DNA from: DASXAI01 sp963798445
GTDB taxonomy: Bacteria; Actinomycetota; Acidimicrobiia; Acidimicrobiales; Ilumatobacteraceae
Length of the DNA: 64,000 bases
Assembly (NCBI GenBank): GCA_963798445.1
Contig: CAWCTH010000003.1
Span: forward strand, 434,001 to 498,000
Direction of reading: 5' to 3'
How positions within the stretch are numbered: position 1 is the stretch's first letter; every line of letters begins with the position of its first letter. Below the pieces are notes generated by a model. The model had not been told where the DNA came from and searched no databases. It saw nothing but the letters and a program-made list of their open reading frames with translations. Made by a program: the position numbers and the translations under genes. Below are positions 43,357 through 52,026 of the stretch, piece after piece.

Positions 43357-44562
43357 ATGAACAGCGAAAACGGCGCAGCTGACCCCGAGCCCTCGACGCA
43401 GGCGAAGACCCATCGCGCCCGGCGCATCATCTCGATGGTGCTGGTCGTGTTCGCCGCCATCGTGGTCCCCATCGCCGTCACCGCCGTGTGGGCCACGCGC
43501 ACGATCCTCAACTCCGACCGGTTCACGGAGACCACCCTCGACGTCACGAGCAATTCCCAGGTCATCGACGTCGTCGCCGCCCGCGTGACCGACGAGGTCG
43601 CCACAGCGGTGTCGGGTGCCGCGGTGCTCGACCAGTTGCCGCCCGCCTTCAAGCCGGTGATCCCGATCGTCGTGGGCGCGGTGCGCACCCGCGTGCAGGA
43701 CCGGGTCAAGGAGCTGTTGGCGTCGGACGCTGGCCAGTCGCTCATCGAGGCCACGGTGCGCCAGGCCCATGCCGCCGCCATGCGCCTCCTCAACGGCGAC
43801 GGCCTGCTCAGCAGCGACGCCTTCACGGTCCAAAACGGCACTGTCACCCTGGATCTGCGCACGGTGATCCACGAGGTCCTGGTGGGTCTCCAGCAAGACG
43901 GTGTGATCCCGTCCAGCGTGACGATCCCCCCTCCTGGTGAGGCCTCCGCCGCGCTGGCCACCAGGCTGGGCGTCACCCTTCCGCCCGACTTCGGTCAGGT
44001 CGTGGTGTTCCAGACGCAGAACGCCACGCACCAGAACATCCTGGACGCGGCGCAGCGGGCGTTGGCGATCGGCAAGCGTGGCGTCGTGCTCCTCGTCGTG
44101 CTCGGCCTCGTGCTGGTGGCTGCCGCCATCGCCGTCGCCGTCGACCGGCGCCGGGCCACGTTCCGCGTCGGCCTGGCCGTCGTGCTGGCCACGCTCGTGC
44201 TCATCGTCGTCGCGAGACGGGTGGCGGCGGCGGTACCGGACGCCGCGTCCACGCCCGGGGCCAAAGCGGTCGCCGCCGCCTTGGCCGGCTCGCTGCGCTC
44301 CAGCCTGGTACGGGCCCTCATCGTGTTGGTGGCCCTCAGCGCAGTCGTGGCGGCGATCGCCCGGTGGTGGAGCTTCCTGGTGGCCAATGCCGCGGCGCAC
44401 GCCGATGTGGCTCGCTTCGTCGCCATCGGCGTCGGCATCGTGCTGCTGCTCGTGCTGGGCCTGGGCTGGGGATCGCTGATCTTCGCCGCCGCCGTGACGG
44501 CGCTGTTGATCGCCGGCATCGTCTACGCCAGCCGCCAGCCCACCGAGGTCAACTCGGCCTGA
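43357..44562 (+). CDS. Integral membrane protein of unknown function
   Basis: 401 residues. One TM helix near the N-terminus (IISMVLVVFAAIVVPIAVTA) is followed by an extracytoplasmic region of about 200 residues, then four further TM helices in the C-terminal half. The soluble part is rich in Val and Asp with an AAQRALAIGKRGVV end. It resembles actinobacterial multi-TM proteins that lack a named family. ATG 43357 is preferred over ATG 43318. It converges with the next gene; their 3' ends overlap by 14 bases. Confidence 0.78.
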   Translation: MNSENGAADPEPSTQAKTHRARRIISMVLVVFAAIVVPIAVTAVWATRTILNSDRFTETTLDVTSNSQVIDVVAARVTDEVATAVSGAAVLDQLPPAFKPVIPIVVGAVRTRVQDRVKELLASDAGQSLIEATVRQAHAAAMRLLNGDGLLSSDAFTVQNGTVTLDLRTVIHEVLVGLQQDGVIPSSVTIPPPGEASAALATRLGVTLPPDFGQVVVFQTQNATHQNILDAAQRALAIGKRGVVLLVVLGLVLVAAAIAVAVDRRRATFRVGLAVVLATLVLIVVARRVAAAVPDAASTPGAKAVAAALAGSLRSSLVRALIVLVALSAVVAAIARWWSFLVANAAAHADVARFVAIGVGIVLLLVLGLGWGSLIFAAAVTALLIAGIVYASRQPTEVNSA

Positions 44563-45586
44563 CCCGCCAGACGAACTCGGCGTCGCCGCGGTCCCGGCGG
44601 TGGGTGAGCTGCAGACGCTGGCCGTCCATCGCGCCGAGGCCTTCCCACAGACCGTTCCACGCGTCGAAGGCCTCGGGCGGCGCCCCGACGCCGTCGAGCA
44701 GGCCCCACCGCGACAGCCGCACGGTGGACTCGGCGTCGGTCGTCGTGACGTCGACGTGGTCACCGTGGGCCCGCAGCAGGCGAGCGAACCGCTCGGCGAA
44801 CGGCGTCACGGTGCCGTCGGGCGTCGCCGCGCCGCCGGGCTCCAGCAGGGCCATGACTGCGCCGTGGTACTGCATCGCGATCTGGCGCGCCGCCACGTGG
44901 CCGACGGCGGCGGCGTCGGCGGGACCGAGCACCGCCGCCATCTCGGGCAGGATGCTGCGGATGTAGGCCACCGCGTAGTTCCGCTCCACCTTGGCCAGGC
45001 GGCGTGGGTCCCAGTCGGGCTGTGGGAGATCGAGCGGGGCGCTCGCCGGTCGTTCCCCGGGACGGAACCGCACCCGCTCGTCGGGCGCCAACGGTCGGGC
45101 CTCTTCGATGTAGTAGCCCTCGAGTCCGGGCTGACCGTCGGTGGTCTGCATCGTGCACACGAATCCCAGCCGGTCGTTGCCCAGCGACACCCCGTTGTGA
45201 CCGTGCCAGCCGTGCAGCATGGCCCGGCTGACCTCGGTCGGTATGCCGCACACGGCCGTCCCATCGAAGATCCAACGAGGCGGCAGGTAGCGGACCCACG
45301 ATTTGGTGTCGGTCTCGGGGATCCAGACCACGTTCACGCCACCGAGGGCGTTCGACAGCACGTGGTATTGGGCGCATGCCACCGCCGGGGGGAGGTGCTC
45401 CAGTTCCAGCTTGCGCAGACCCGGCAGGAACAGCTCCAGGTGCTGGCGCCGGAACGTGCGGAACACCACTTCGGCGGTCCGCGCGGTTCCCTGGCGCATC
45501 ACCAGTGCGAGGAGCAACCCCGTGAGATAGCGGTGGTAGAGCTCGCCGATCGCCCGCCAACCGTCGACGTCGTCAGTCGTGCCCAT
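44549..45586 (-). CDS. Conserved-looking hypothetical protein
   Basis: 345 residues, not recognised. It is soluble, begins with a helical GWRAIGELYHRYLTGLL segment and has an even mix of Trp, His and Tyr, as in an enzyme (MLHGWHGHNGVSLGNDRLGF and VCTMQTTDGQPGLEGYY). The C-terminus TVRLSRWGLLDGVG carries the pattern of small-molecule binding proteins. It is co-directional with the VOC gene that follows upstream at 45596, nine bases away, so the two likely form an operon. Confidence 0.65.
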   Translation of the reverse strand: MGTTDDVDGWRAIGELYHRYLTGLLLALVMRQGTARTAEVVFRTFRRQHLELFLPGLRKLELEHLPPAVACAQYHVLSNALGGVNVVWIPETDTKSWVRYLPPRWIFDGTAVCGIPTEVSRAMLHGWHGHNGVSLGNDRLGFVCTMQTTDGQPGLEGYYIEEARPLAPDERVRFRPGERPASAPLDLPQPDWDPRRLAKVERNYAVAYIRSILPEMAAVLGPADAAAVGHVAARQIAMQYHGAVMALLEPGGAATPDGTVTPFAERFARLLRAHGDHVDVTTTDAESTVRLSRWGLLDGVGAPPEAFDAWNGLWEGLGAMDGQRLQLTHRRDRGDAEFVWRVRPS

Positions 45587-45595
45587 TGCCGGGGC

Positions 45596-46138
45596 TCACC
45601 CAGGACGGTACGTGTTGTTGCTGGAGTGATCGCCACCCAGCCAGCGCTCCAGATCGGCCGCGGCGGTCCGCCTCCGCTCGGCGGTGATCTCCTCCACATC
45701 GGGGTGGTCGACCGTGAGCTCGATGGTGAGGCCGTCGGGGTCGGTGGCGTAGAGCGACACGCAGTAGCCGTGCTCCAGCTCGAAGTGGTCGTAGTTGGCG
45801 CCCTCGAGGCGCTTCTTCACGGCGTCCTGGTTCTCGGCGGACGTCTTGAGGGCGATGTGGATGAACGGCGACGGCCGGAACTGCGGCTCGAACTCGCGCT
45901 GGTCCTCTTCGTTGGCGAACTGGAAGAACGCCAGTGCCCCTCCGTCCTCCAGCGCGTAGAAGGTGTGGCAGTAGGTGCGCTCCTTGCCGAAGAGCTCGTC
46001 GACCTCTGTCCACGTGGCCGCCAAGGGCAAGCCCATGAGATCCTCGTAGAAGCGGCGGGTGGCCCGCTGGTCCTTCACGACAAAGGCATTGTGATGAAGC
46101 CTCATCGCCGCTGGGGATGTGGATGTGGATGCGCTCAC
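45596..46138 (-). CDS. VOC-family protein, paralogue of 31380-31892
   Basis: 180 residues from GTG 46138, which has a strong GGAGG ribosome site 4-8 bases upstream. Ligand positions match the first copy: His in LHHNAFVVKD, His in FIHIALKT, and Glu in LTIELTVDHP. The C-terminal tail (RRRTAAADLERW) is different. It is separated by nine bases from the unknown 345-residue gene, suggesting a shared pathway. Confidence 0.88.
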   Translation of the reverse strand: MSASTSTSPAAMRLHHNAFVVKDQRATRRFYEDLMGLPLAATWTEVDELFGKERTYCHTFYALEDGGALAFFQFANEEDQREFEPQFRPSPFIHIALKTSAENQDAVKKRLEGANYDHFELEHGYCVSLYATDPDGLTIELTVDHPDVEEITAERRRTAAADLERWLGGDHSSNNTYRPG

Positions 46139-46148
46139 GGTTCCTCCT

Positions 46149-46420
46149 TCAGGGACTGATGAGTGAGAACGATGCGGTCTTGGTGCCTCGCCGGATCGGC
46201 ACGCAGTCGTCGGGACAGTCCTGGGTGATGTCGGCGCCGGCGGCGTCGAGTCCGTCGAGAGCGCTCGCCCGCCTGGCGCCCCGAGCCGCTGGCCGACCAC
46301 GAAGAAGATGGCCGGCACCGCCGCCCGGCCAGGATGTCGAGCACCCGATCGGAGACACCCGGGGTGGGGCCGTTGTCGAAGGTGACGGAGACACGGCGCC
46401 GGTCCACGGGGAGACACGGT
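46149..46420 (-). pseudogene. Decayed polysaccharide deacetylase remnant
   Basis: Three pieces of a NodB-like deacetylase are visible in three frames: VSVTFDNGPTPGVSDRVLDI (catalytic Asp motif), then VPAIFFVVGQRLGAPGGRAL, then the C-terminal ITQDCPDDCVPIRRG with a stop at 46149-46151. The whole middle of the domain is missing, and the second Asp motif (FDNGP rather than FDDGP) is altered. Total is about 90 codons against more than 200 in the family, so this is a genuine deletion remnant rather than a sequencing slip. Confidence 0.7.
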
Positions 46421-46473
46421 ACGGCGTCGCGCCGCCGAACGCAGCCCGGGACCACCGATCGATGCTGCGCCTC

Positions 46474-46909
46474 TCAGGGGGAGTCGCCCTCCTTGCCGTC
46501 CGGAAGGCGGATCACTCGGGTGGCGACCTCATTGATCCGCGCCGATAGCTGCCCGTGGAAAACGATGACCGTCAACGGCAGATGAAGCGACGACATCGGA
46601 TCGGCGAAGATGCCGTCACCGCTGCACAGCACGATCTCGTGGTGGCGATGGGCGACGCGTTCGTCGAGAGCCTCGATGAGTGCCAGATCGGCGCCGTCAA
46701 TCCCTCGTCGAATGACGATCTGCGGATGGCGGTCGAGCGTCGCGTGAAGCTCCGAACGCCACCGCCGCGGAGAGTCGCCGACCGACGCCAACGACCATCT
46801 GGTCGTTGTGCGAGGGCATGAGCACAGCTCTCACGCTGCTGAACGCAGGGACGATCCGATCGGCATGGCGGGTACCACCGATGAGATTCTCGATGTCGAT
46901 CAGGATCAA
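46474..46909 (-). pseudogene. NYN/PIN-fold nuclease gene with a 4-bp duplication frameshift
   Basis: The start (TTG 46909) reads ILIDIENLIGG, with the first metal Asp, then SSVRAVLMPSHNDQMVVGVG. A tandem CGAC CGAC at 46779-46786 shifts the frame; removing one copy continues with DSPRRWRSELHATL, DGADLALIEALDE and VLCSGDGIFADPMSSL, holding the other acidic residues. The intact protein would have about 143 residues, the size of single-domain NYN ribonucleases. A second gene that could act with it is not obvious. Confidence 0.7.
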
Positions 46910-47368
46910 CCGGCGATGAGCCGGTGACGGTGCCGTCGTGCCTCGCCGGTCGGCTCGCCGAACACGGCCGTGTCGTCGCGGGCTGTTGATCAGTCGCGTG
47001 GTCCCGCCCATCCGCCGCCTCGTTTCCGCTCGCGCTCTCACCGCCGCCGTCGCCACGCCCGCCCACGGCACTACGTCCAGACGTGTCAGCGCGATGCCCT
47101 ACTCGCTGAGCGTAAACCTCACTCTCCGTGCCAAGACATGGGTCGCCCGACTCATCCCCGGAATTGGGACAGCATTCCAAGCGATCCAGCGCAACATGGC
47201 GTTTATGGCGGCCACCGGGATAACGCGCTCCTTCATCTTCCAGAGACATGGGCCACTAGGCCCATGTCCGTTCCCGAAGCGTCGTGCATACCCTGAGTGC
47301 TGATCCCCCTTGACGAATGTCGTCGACGGAACACCGCACACCATCCACCGTCCCAATGAGGAGATGCC
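46910..47368. other. Decayed region without a recognised gene
   Basis: The base composition is less GC-rich than around it. Open frames on both strands give no family. It contains the perfect 10-bp hairpin at 47245-47268. I see nothing else that can be named. Confidence 0.4.
47245..47268. repeat. Perfect 10-bp hairpin GACATGGGCC/GGCCCATGTC
   Basis: A four-base loop (ACTA) separates perfectly complementary arms. There is no T-run on either side. It could be a terminator without U-tail, a protein-binding palindrome or a relic of an inserted element. Confidence 0.65.
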
Positions 47369-47461
47369 ATGGCCAAGGTCTGGTTCATCGATACCTCAGC
47401 ATCACGAGCCGAGGTCCTCGCCGCCGCGACGCAGCCGCCCAGGGCACCCGTTTCAGGCTGA
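47369..47461 (+). pseudogene. Truncated start of a short-chain dehydrogenase-like gene
   Basis: ATG 47369 has a good GAGGAG ribosome site. It reads MAKVWFIDTSASRAEVL and stops after 30 residues. MAKVWFIxxxASR is how many classical SDR genes begin (KVWFITGASRG), so this is probably the 5' stub of an SDR gene whose body is lost. A leader peptide is the alternative. Confidence 0.4.
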
Positions 47462-47483
47462 CGAGGGATCTGGACAACCGCCG

Positions 47484-48191
47484 CTAGCGCAGCAGAGCAA
47501 GGTCTTCCAGCAGGGGCAGGCCCCGCCCGTCTCGACCGGGAATGATTCTGCCAAAGTTGCCCGCCTGAACGAGGTGCTCGATACCCAAGCGGGTAAATCC
47601 GTCGGCATTGCTCCACACAAGACACGGACGCGGCTCAGGGCCGATCCACATCGGCTCGTTGAAGTCCCAGAACCGGACCTCACTCGGCTCGAATTCGATC
47701 CGGACCGGTATGTAGCCGCCGAGCCATCCCCGACTGCGGGCGGGCTCACCCGCGTACACAAGACCCGCCGTCCGCACCCCGTAAACACGCACATCACCCG
47801 TCGACAACGTGAGTGCCAGGTCGAAACCATCGAAGGTCTCATCGCGGTCAGCGCTCACGGGATGCAGCCCGATCACCTCCAATCTGGCGATCGCCGGCTC
47901 GGTGAGGTTCATAAAGACCATCGTAGGCGGCGTGGAATCGGAGGCGTTCGGCCCGTCGGTAGTCGGTTGACGAGCCCGTCGGATCGAGCGCGTGGAACGT
48001 CTTGGCCCAACTCAGGAGGTCGTATTCGACGACTCGAGCCGCGGTACCCGTCTCGGCGAGGAAGTTCTGCTCGGCCACCTCGCTGAACATCTGCTTGAGC
48101 GCGCTATCGGTGTAGGCCCGGGCGGAGGCTTCAAACGCCGCCAAGCGTCCGCGCAGCTCAGCAAACGACAGCCACGCCGAGGTCTATTCAT
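47484..48191 (-). pseudogene. Unrecognised gene spread over three frames
   Basis: The best reconstruction starts at ATG 48191, overlapping the preceding stop, with a frame break near 48165, then RGRLAAFEASARAYTDSALK and SEVAEQNFLAETGTAARVVE. After FHAAYD a further extra G near 47922 leads to VFMNLTEPAIARLEV, FDGFDLALTLSTGDVRVYGV and a C-terminus ending LLEDLALLR. In total about 235 residues. No family recognised; the last 145 residues are also an open frame by themselves from ATG 47921. Third gene of a compact minus-strand set. Confidence 0.5.
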
Positions 48192-48394
48192 TGGTCTTGC
48201 TGTGGGCCGAAGCCCGTCGACCGAAACGTGACGAGCGCGTGCTGGCGATGACGAGGCCAACGGGCCGCGAGCTCATCGAGGACATTCTTCGCCTCGCCCT
48301 CGGACTGGTCAGGATGCACGGCTGGCGAGATCTGGATGGCGTCGCTACGTGAGAACAGGTCCTCGATGTCGGCGGCATCGTGAGACTCGGTCAT
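48188..48394 (-). CDS. Small acidic hypothetical protein
   Basis: 68 residues. Its ATG overlaps the stop of the gene before it (ATGA, 48391-48394) and its own stop overlaps a possible ATG of the next, so it is the middle gene of a three-gene set. The sequence has an acidic N-terminal half (DAADIEDLFSRSDAIQIS) and a His/Arg-containing tail. No family recognised. Confidence 0.6.
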   Translation of the reverse strand: MTESHDAADIEDLFSRSDAIQISPAVHPDQSEGEAKNVLDELAARWPRHRQHALVTFRSTGFGPQQDQ

Positions 48395-48860
48395 CGGTGA
48401 TCTCTCTTTGCCGTGACGGCGACGCCCTTGGAGTCGAGCGCCACTATGAAGTGGCGGCGGCCGTCGTCCCTCAGCGTCACGACCCAGTGGCCGGCGTTCG
48501 ACTTCGCGCTCACGCACGACAGTTCGCCGTCGGTCTCGAAGTTCGTCGCGACACATTGGCTTGCTCGCTCGATCGCTTCGTCCATCGTCACATCCGCCCG
48601 ACCCTTCCGCAGCCGGTCCATCAAGCCGTTCGCGCCGTCGACGGTCGTCCTGCCGACGACATTGACGCTCAGCCCCACAAACAATGCGCGGATCGTCTCC
48701 GGGTTCGTCGACGTCCAGGAGCGCACCGCGGTTGATCTCAGTGGGCGCAGCCTCGTCGAGAAGCTCGCTCAAGAGCACCAATTCATCCTCGGCCAACGGC
48801 TCGTCCAGAAAGAGCGTCAGCGTTGCGCCGTCTCTAAACCGAAGACCTCAGTTCCTCCAC
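48391..48860 (-). pseudogene. Unrecognised gene with two single-base frame breaks
   Basis: Reconstructed from GTG 48860 (ribosome site aagggg): EELRS, then after an extra T near 48842 RFRDGATLTLFLDEPLAEDE and LSELLDEAAPTEINRGALLD, then after an extra C in GGG (plus strand, 48701-48703) EPETIRALFVGLSVNVVGR and a C-terminus with SAKSNAGHWVVTLRDDGRRH. About 155 residues. The joined sequence is smooth at both repairs, so both breaks look recent or technical. Function unknown. Confidence 0.55.
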
Positions 48861-48997
48861 GTCACCCGCCCCTTGATCCCGCGCTAACACCGGCTGGATC
48901 GGACGCTACCCGACGTCCCGGCGCTGGCATGTCGACTGCGGCGCGTCGGCGGCGTTCTACACTCGTGCCTTCGGTCTGGGATCTGCAGGGGGGCACG

Positions 48998-50323
48998 GTG
49001 GACTGGCGCGATCAATGCCGCGACAAGCTGGTGACGCCCGATCAGGCGGTCAAGCACATCAATGCCGGCGACGTCGTTGCCGTGGCGCCGTACATCTGCA
49101 CGCCGCACACGTTGTGCAACGCGCTGATCCGCCGGATCCGCGCCGACGGCCTCCGAGGCGTGCGCATCGACCACCCGGCCTCGCTGTCGCCGTGGTGCGA
49201 GCCGGACGTGCTCGACGCCATCGAGCTGCACGACAACTACGCCACCCCGCTCAACCGCGCCGCCGTCCACGCCGGCGCCGTCGACTACTTGCCGGTCGGA
49301 CTGTGGAAGACCGATTCTGTTCCCGACGGCTTCACGTCGCATCCCGACGTGTTCCTGGTGCCGGTGTCACCCCCCGACCGCCACGGTTACTGCAGCTTCG
49401 GACCGGGCGTCTGGCTGTCGGTCACGCTGGCCCGCAACGCCAGGTACGTCATCGCCGAAGTGCACGAGGACTTCATCCGCACCGGCGGCGAGAACCACAT
49501 CCGCCTCGATCAACTCGACCTGGTCGTCGAAGCCGACGCCCCCACCGGGGCCGCCGCCGCCCCCGCCCTGAGCGACGAAGAGGTGGCCGCCGTCGAGGTC
49601 ATCTGCACCCTCGTGGCGGCCGAGCTGGTGAACGACGGCGACACCGTCCAGATGGGCGTCGGCACCGTCTCGGCCTCCCTCGGCCTGTACCTCGACAACC
49701 ACAACGACCTCGGCGTACAGACCGAGCTGATCACCGGCGGCATCGTCGACCTCGTCGACCGGGGTGTCGTCACCGGCAACCGCAAGACCATCCACAAGCG
49801 CAAGGTCGTCGGCAGCGCCCTCGTCGCGTTGTCAGCCGACGAGATGGCCCGCATCGACGGCCACCCCGTGTTCGAGCTCTACGACTTCGGCCAGACCGAC
49901 GACCTCCGCCGCCTCATCCAGATCGAGAACTTCGTCACCGTCAACAACGCCCTCCAGGTCGACCTCACCGGCCAGGTCTCCGCTGAGTCGATCGGCCAGC
50001 AGATGTACACCGGCGTCGGCGGGCAGACCGTGTTCATGATCGCCGGCGCCTACTCCCCCGGTGGCAAATCGGTCAGCGTCACCCCGTCCAGCTCCGTGCC
50101 CAGCGCCACCGGCCAGCGGATCTCCCGCATCGTGCCCACGCTCGACCCCGGCGGCGTCGTCACCGTTCCCCGCACCTACGTCGACTACGTCGTCACCGAG
50201 AACGGCATCGCCACCCTGCGAGGAAAGACCATCAAGGAACGCGTCCGCGAACTGCTCGACGTCACCCACCCCGAGTTCCGCGACGAGCTCGAAAGCGAAG
50301 CGAAGCGCCTCTACGGCGTCTGA
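48998..50323 (+). CDS. Acetyl-CoA hydrolase/4-hydroxybutyrate CoA-transferase-family protein
   Basis: 441 residues, family I CoA-transferase. The N-terminal domain has INAGDVVAVAPYICTPHTL; the C-terminal domain shows VDLTGQVSAESIGQQMYTGV and GGQTVFMIAGAYSPGGKS, and VTENGIATLRGKTIKERV at the end, as in 4-hydroxybutyrate CoA-transferases. GTG 48998 follows AGGGGGG by four bases, which decides the start; longer frames reach into the unknown gene region. Its stop touches the stop of the TetR gene on the other strand with no gap. Confidence 0.9.
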   Translation: MDWRDQCRDKLVTPDQAVKHINAGDVVAVAPYICTPHTLCNALIRRIRADGLRGVRIDHPASLSPWCEPDVLDAIELHDNYATPLNRAAVHAGAVDYLPVGLWKTDSVPDGFTSHPDVFLVPVSPPDRHGYCSFGPGVWLSVTLARNARYVIAEVHEDFIRTGGENHIRLDQLDLVVEADAPTGAAAAPALSDEEVAAVEVICTLVAAELVNDGDTVQMGVGTVSASLGLYLDNHNDLGVQTELITGGIVDLVDRGVVTGNRKTIHKRKVVGSALVALSADEMARIDGHPVFELYDFGQTDDLRRLIQIENFVTVNNALQVDLTGQVSAESIGQQMYTGVGGQTVFMIAGAYSPGGKSVSVTPSSSVPSATGQRISRIVPTLDPGGVVTVPRTYVDYVVTENGIATLRGKTIKERVRELLDVTHPEFRDELESEAKRLYGV

Positions 50324-50890
50324 TCACTTGCCGGCGGTCACCGCTTTCAGCTCCTCGAGCGACTCGCGGATGAGCTGCGGCAGGTCTCGTGGCCTGGTCT
50401 GGCTGACCCATCGTTCGAACGCGACCTTGAAGACGGCGATGCCGGCCTCGGCCGTCAACGACGCGGCCGGCTCCTTGGTGCCGCGCCGGCGCAAGGCGCC
50501 GCCGAGCGCCGCGGCGAGGGCGGCGAGCTTGATCAACTCCCGCTCGCGCAGCTCGGCACTGGCGGCGATGACCTTCTGGCGCCGCTTGGCACTGTCCCGG
50601 CGCTCTTCGAGCTGGGCGCCGGCGGCTTCGAGCGCGGCCGCAACCGCGTCGATGGGCGCGGCGGAGTCAGGTGCGGCGGCGACGGTGCTGACGAGCAGCT
50701 CCTGCAACGCGCCAGCGCCCCAGAACAGGACCTCCCGCTTGTCGGCGAAGTGCCGGAAGAACGTCCGCTCCGTCAACCCGGCGCGCGCCGCGATCTCGGC
50801 CACGGTGGTGTTCTCGAACCCGCGCTCGCCGTAGAGCTCGAGGGCGGCCTGCACCAGCCGGCCGCGGCTGTCCGGCTCCCAACGGCCCAT
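50324..50890 (-). CDS. TetR-family transcriptional regulator
   Basis: 188 residues. The N-terminal helix-turn-helix is clear: LVQAALELYGERGFENTTVA, EIAARAGLTERTFFRHFADK, REVLF. The C-terminal ligand domain is divergent, Ala/Glu rich. ATG 50890 is preferred; ATG 50926 lies inside the repeated operator. It is divergent from the SDR gene and separated from it by four phased TGACA sites, so it probably regulates both. Confidence 0.92.
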   Translation of the reverse strand: MGRWEPDSRGRLVQAALELYGERGFENTTVAEIAARAGLTERTFFRHFADKREVLFWGAGALQELLVSTVAAAPDSAAPIDAVAAALEAAGAQLEERRDSAKRRQKVIAASAELRERELIKLAALAAALGGALRRRGTKEPAASLTAEAGIAVFKVAFERWVSQTRPRDLPQLIRESLEELKAVTAGK

Positions 50891-50909
50891 CTGGCGATCG
50901 TACTCGATG

Positions 50910-50957
50910 ATGACAGAACCTGACATCACTGGTAGGGTCATGACAGCAACTGACATC
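50910..50957. promoter_or_regulatory. Candidate TetR operator: duplicated 18-bp element with phased TGACA sites
   Basis: ATGACAgaacCTGACATC (50910-50927) recurs 30 bp on (50940-50957) with 16 of 18 bases identical. The four TGACA pentamers start at 50911, 50921, 50941 and 50951, so all lie on one face of the helix, three turns apart. TAGGGT (50933-50938), a -10 candidate, sits between the pairs. Confidence 0.6.
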
Positions 50958-51007
50958 GGCTCGTTCTCGGGATGGCCGGGATGGTCGATCACCTGGAGGT
51001 CGTTCCC

Positions 51008-51947
51008 ATGCGTGTATTCGTCACCGGCGCGTCCGGCTGGATCGGCTCCGCCGTCGTTCCCGAACTGATCGGCGCCGGCCATCAGGTTGTCGGGTTGGCC
51101 CGCTCCGACGCCGCCGCCGCGGCCCTCACCGCCGCGGGAGCGGAGGTGCAGCGCGGCACGCTCGATGATCTCGACCGCCTGCAGCGCCGCCGCGGCGGAG
51201 TCGGACGGCGTGATCCACCTCGCGTTCAAGCACGACATCGCGTTTTCGGGGGACTTCCAGGGCGCCGCCGACGCCGACCGCCGCGCCGTCGAGACGTTCG
51301 GCGAGGCGCTGGCAGGCTCGGATCGGCCGTTCGTCATCGCCTCAGGGACGCTCGGGCTGGCACCCGGGAGGGTGGCGACCGAACGCGACGGGCACGGCGA
51401 CGGCAAGACGGCGACGCCGCTCCTCGGTGGTGCCACACACGCGTTTGGCCACGGCGGAACTGGCGTTGTCCTTCAGCTCCAGCGGCGTGCGCTCCTCGCG
51501 TCCTGCGGCTCCCGCCAACCGTTCACGGCGACGGCGATCACGGGTTCGTCGCCACGCTGGTCGCCATCGCCCGCGAGACGGGTGTCTCCGGCTACATCGG
51601 CGACGGGAGCGAACCGCTGGCCCGCGGTGCACCGCCTCGACGCCGGCCACCTGTTCTGCCTCGCTCTCGAGAACGCCCCCGCCGGATCGACACTGCACGG
51701 CATCGCCGACGAGGGCGTACCGATCCTCGACATCGCCGGCGTCATCGGCCGCCACCTCGACGTGCCCGTGGTCGCCATCGCCCCGGAGGACGCCGCCGCG
51801 CACTTCACGTGGATGGCCGGCATCCTCGCCCCCGACAGCCCGGCCTCCAGCGCGCTGACCCGCGAGCTGTTGGGCTGGCAACCCACCCAGCCAGGGCTCA
51901 TCGAGGACCTCGACCACGGCCACTACTTCCGCCAACCGCCCGCCTGA
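51008..51947 (+). pseudogene. NAD-dependent epimerase/SDR-family gene with four frame breaks
   Basis: Starts MRVFVTGASGWIGSAVVPEL, an atypical/extended SDR nucleotide-binding site, with a good ribosome site (ctggagg). The protein then needs four shifts, each an apparent single extra base: near 51184 (to ESDGVIHLAFKHDIAFSGDF), in TTT at 51444-51446 (to RLATAELALSFSSSGVRSS), near 51498 (to VLRLPPTVHGDGDHGFVATL), and at 51611 (to NRWPAVHRLDAGHLFCLALE). It ends normally near 51947. With repairs it has about 310 residues. Every segment is conserved, so the damage is very recent or technical. Confidence 0.82.
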
Positions 51948-52026
51948 CCCGGCTCCGTCCGAGCGAACCGACGCGCGTTGTCCGTCACATACGAGGTCCA
52001 AGCGAATCAGTTGCCCAAAACCCGGG

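Noticed and set aside
46474..46909. A defined toxin-antitoxin pair with the NYN nuclease
   Set aside because: No recognisable antitoxin gene adjoins it, and the frame is broken; only the nuclease fold can be supported.
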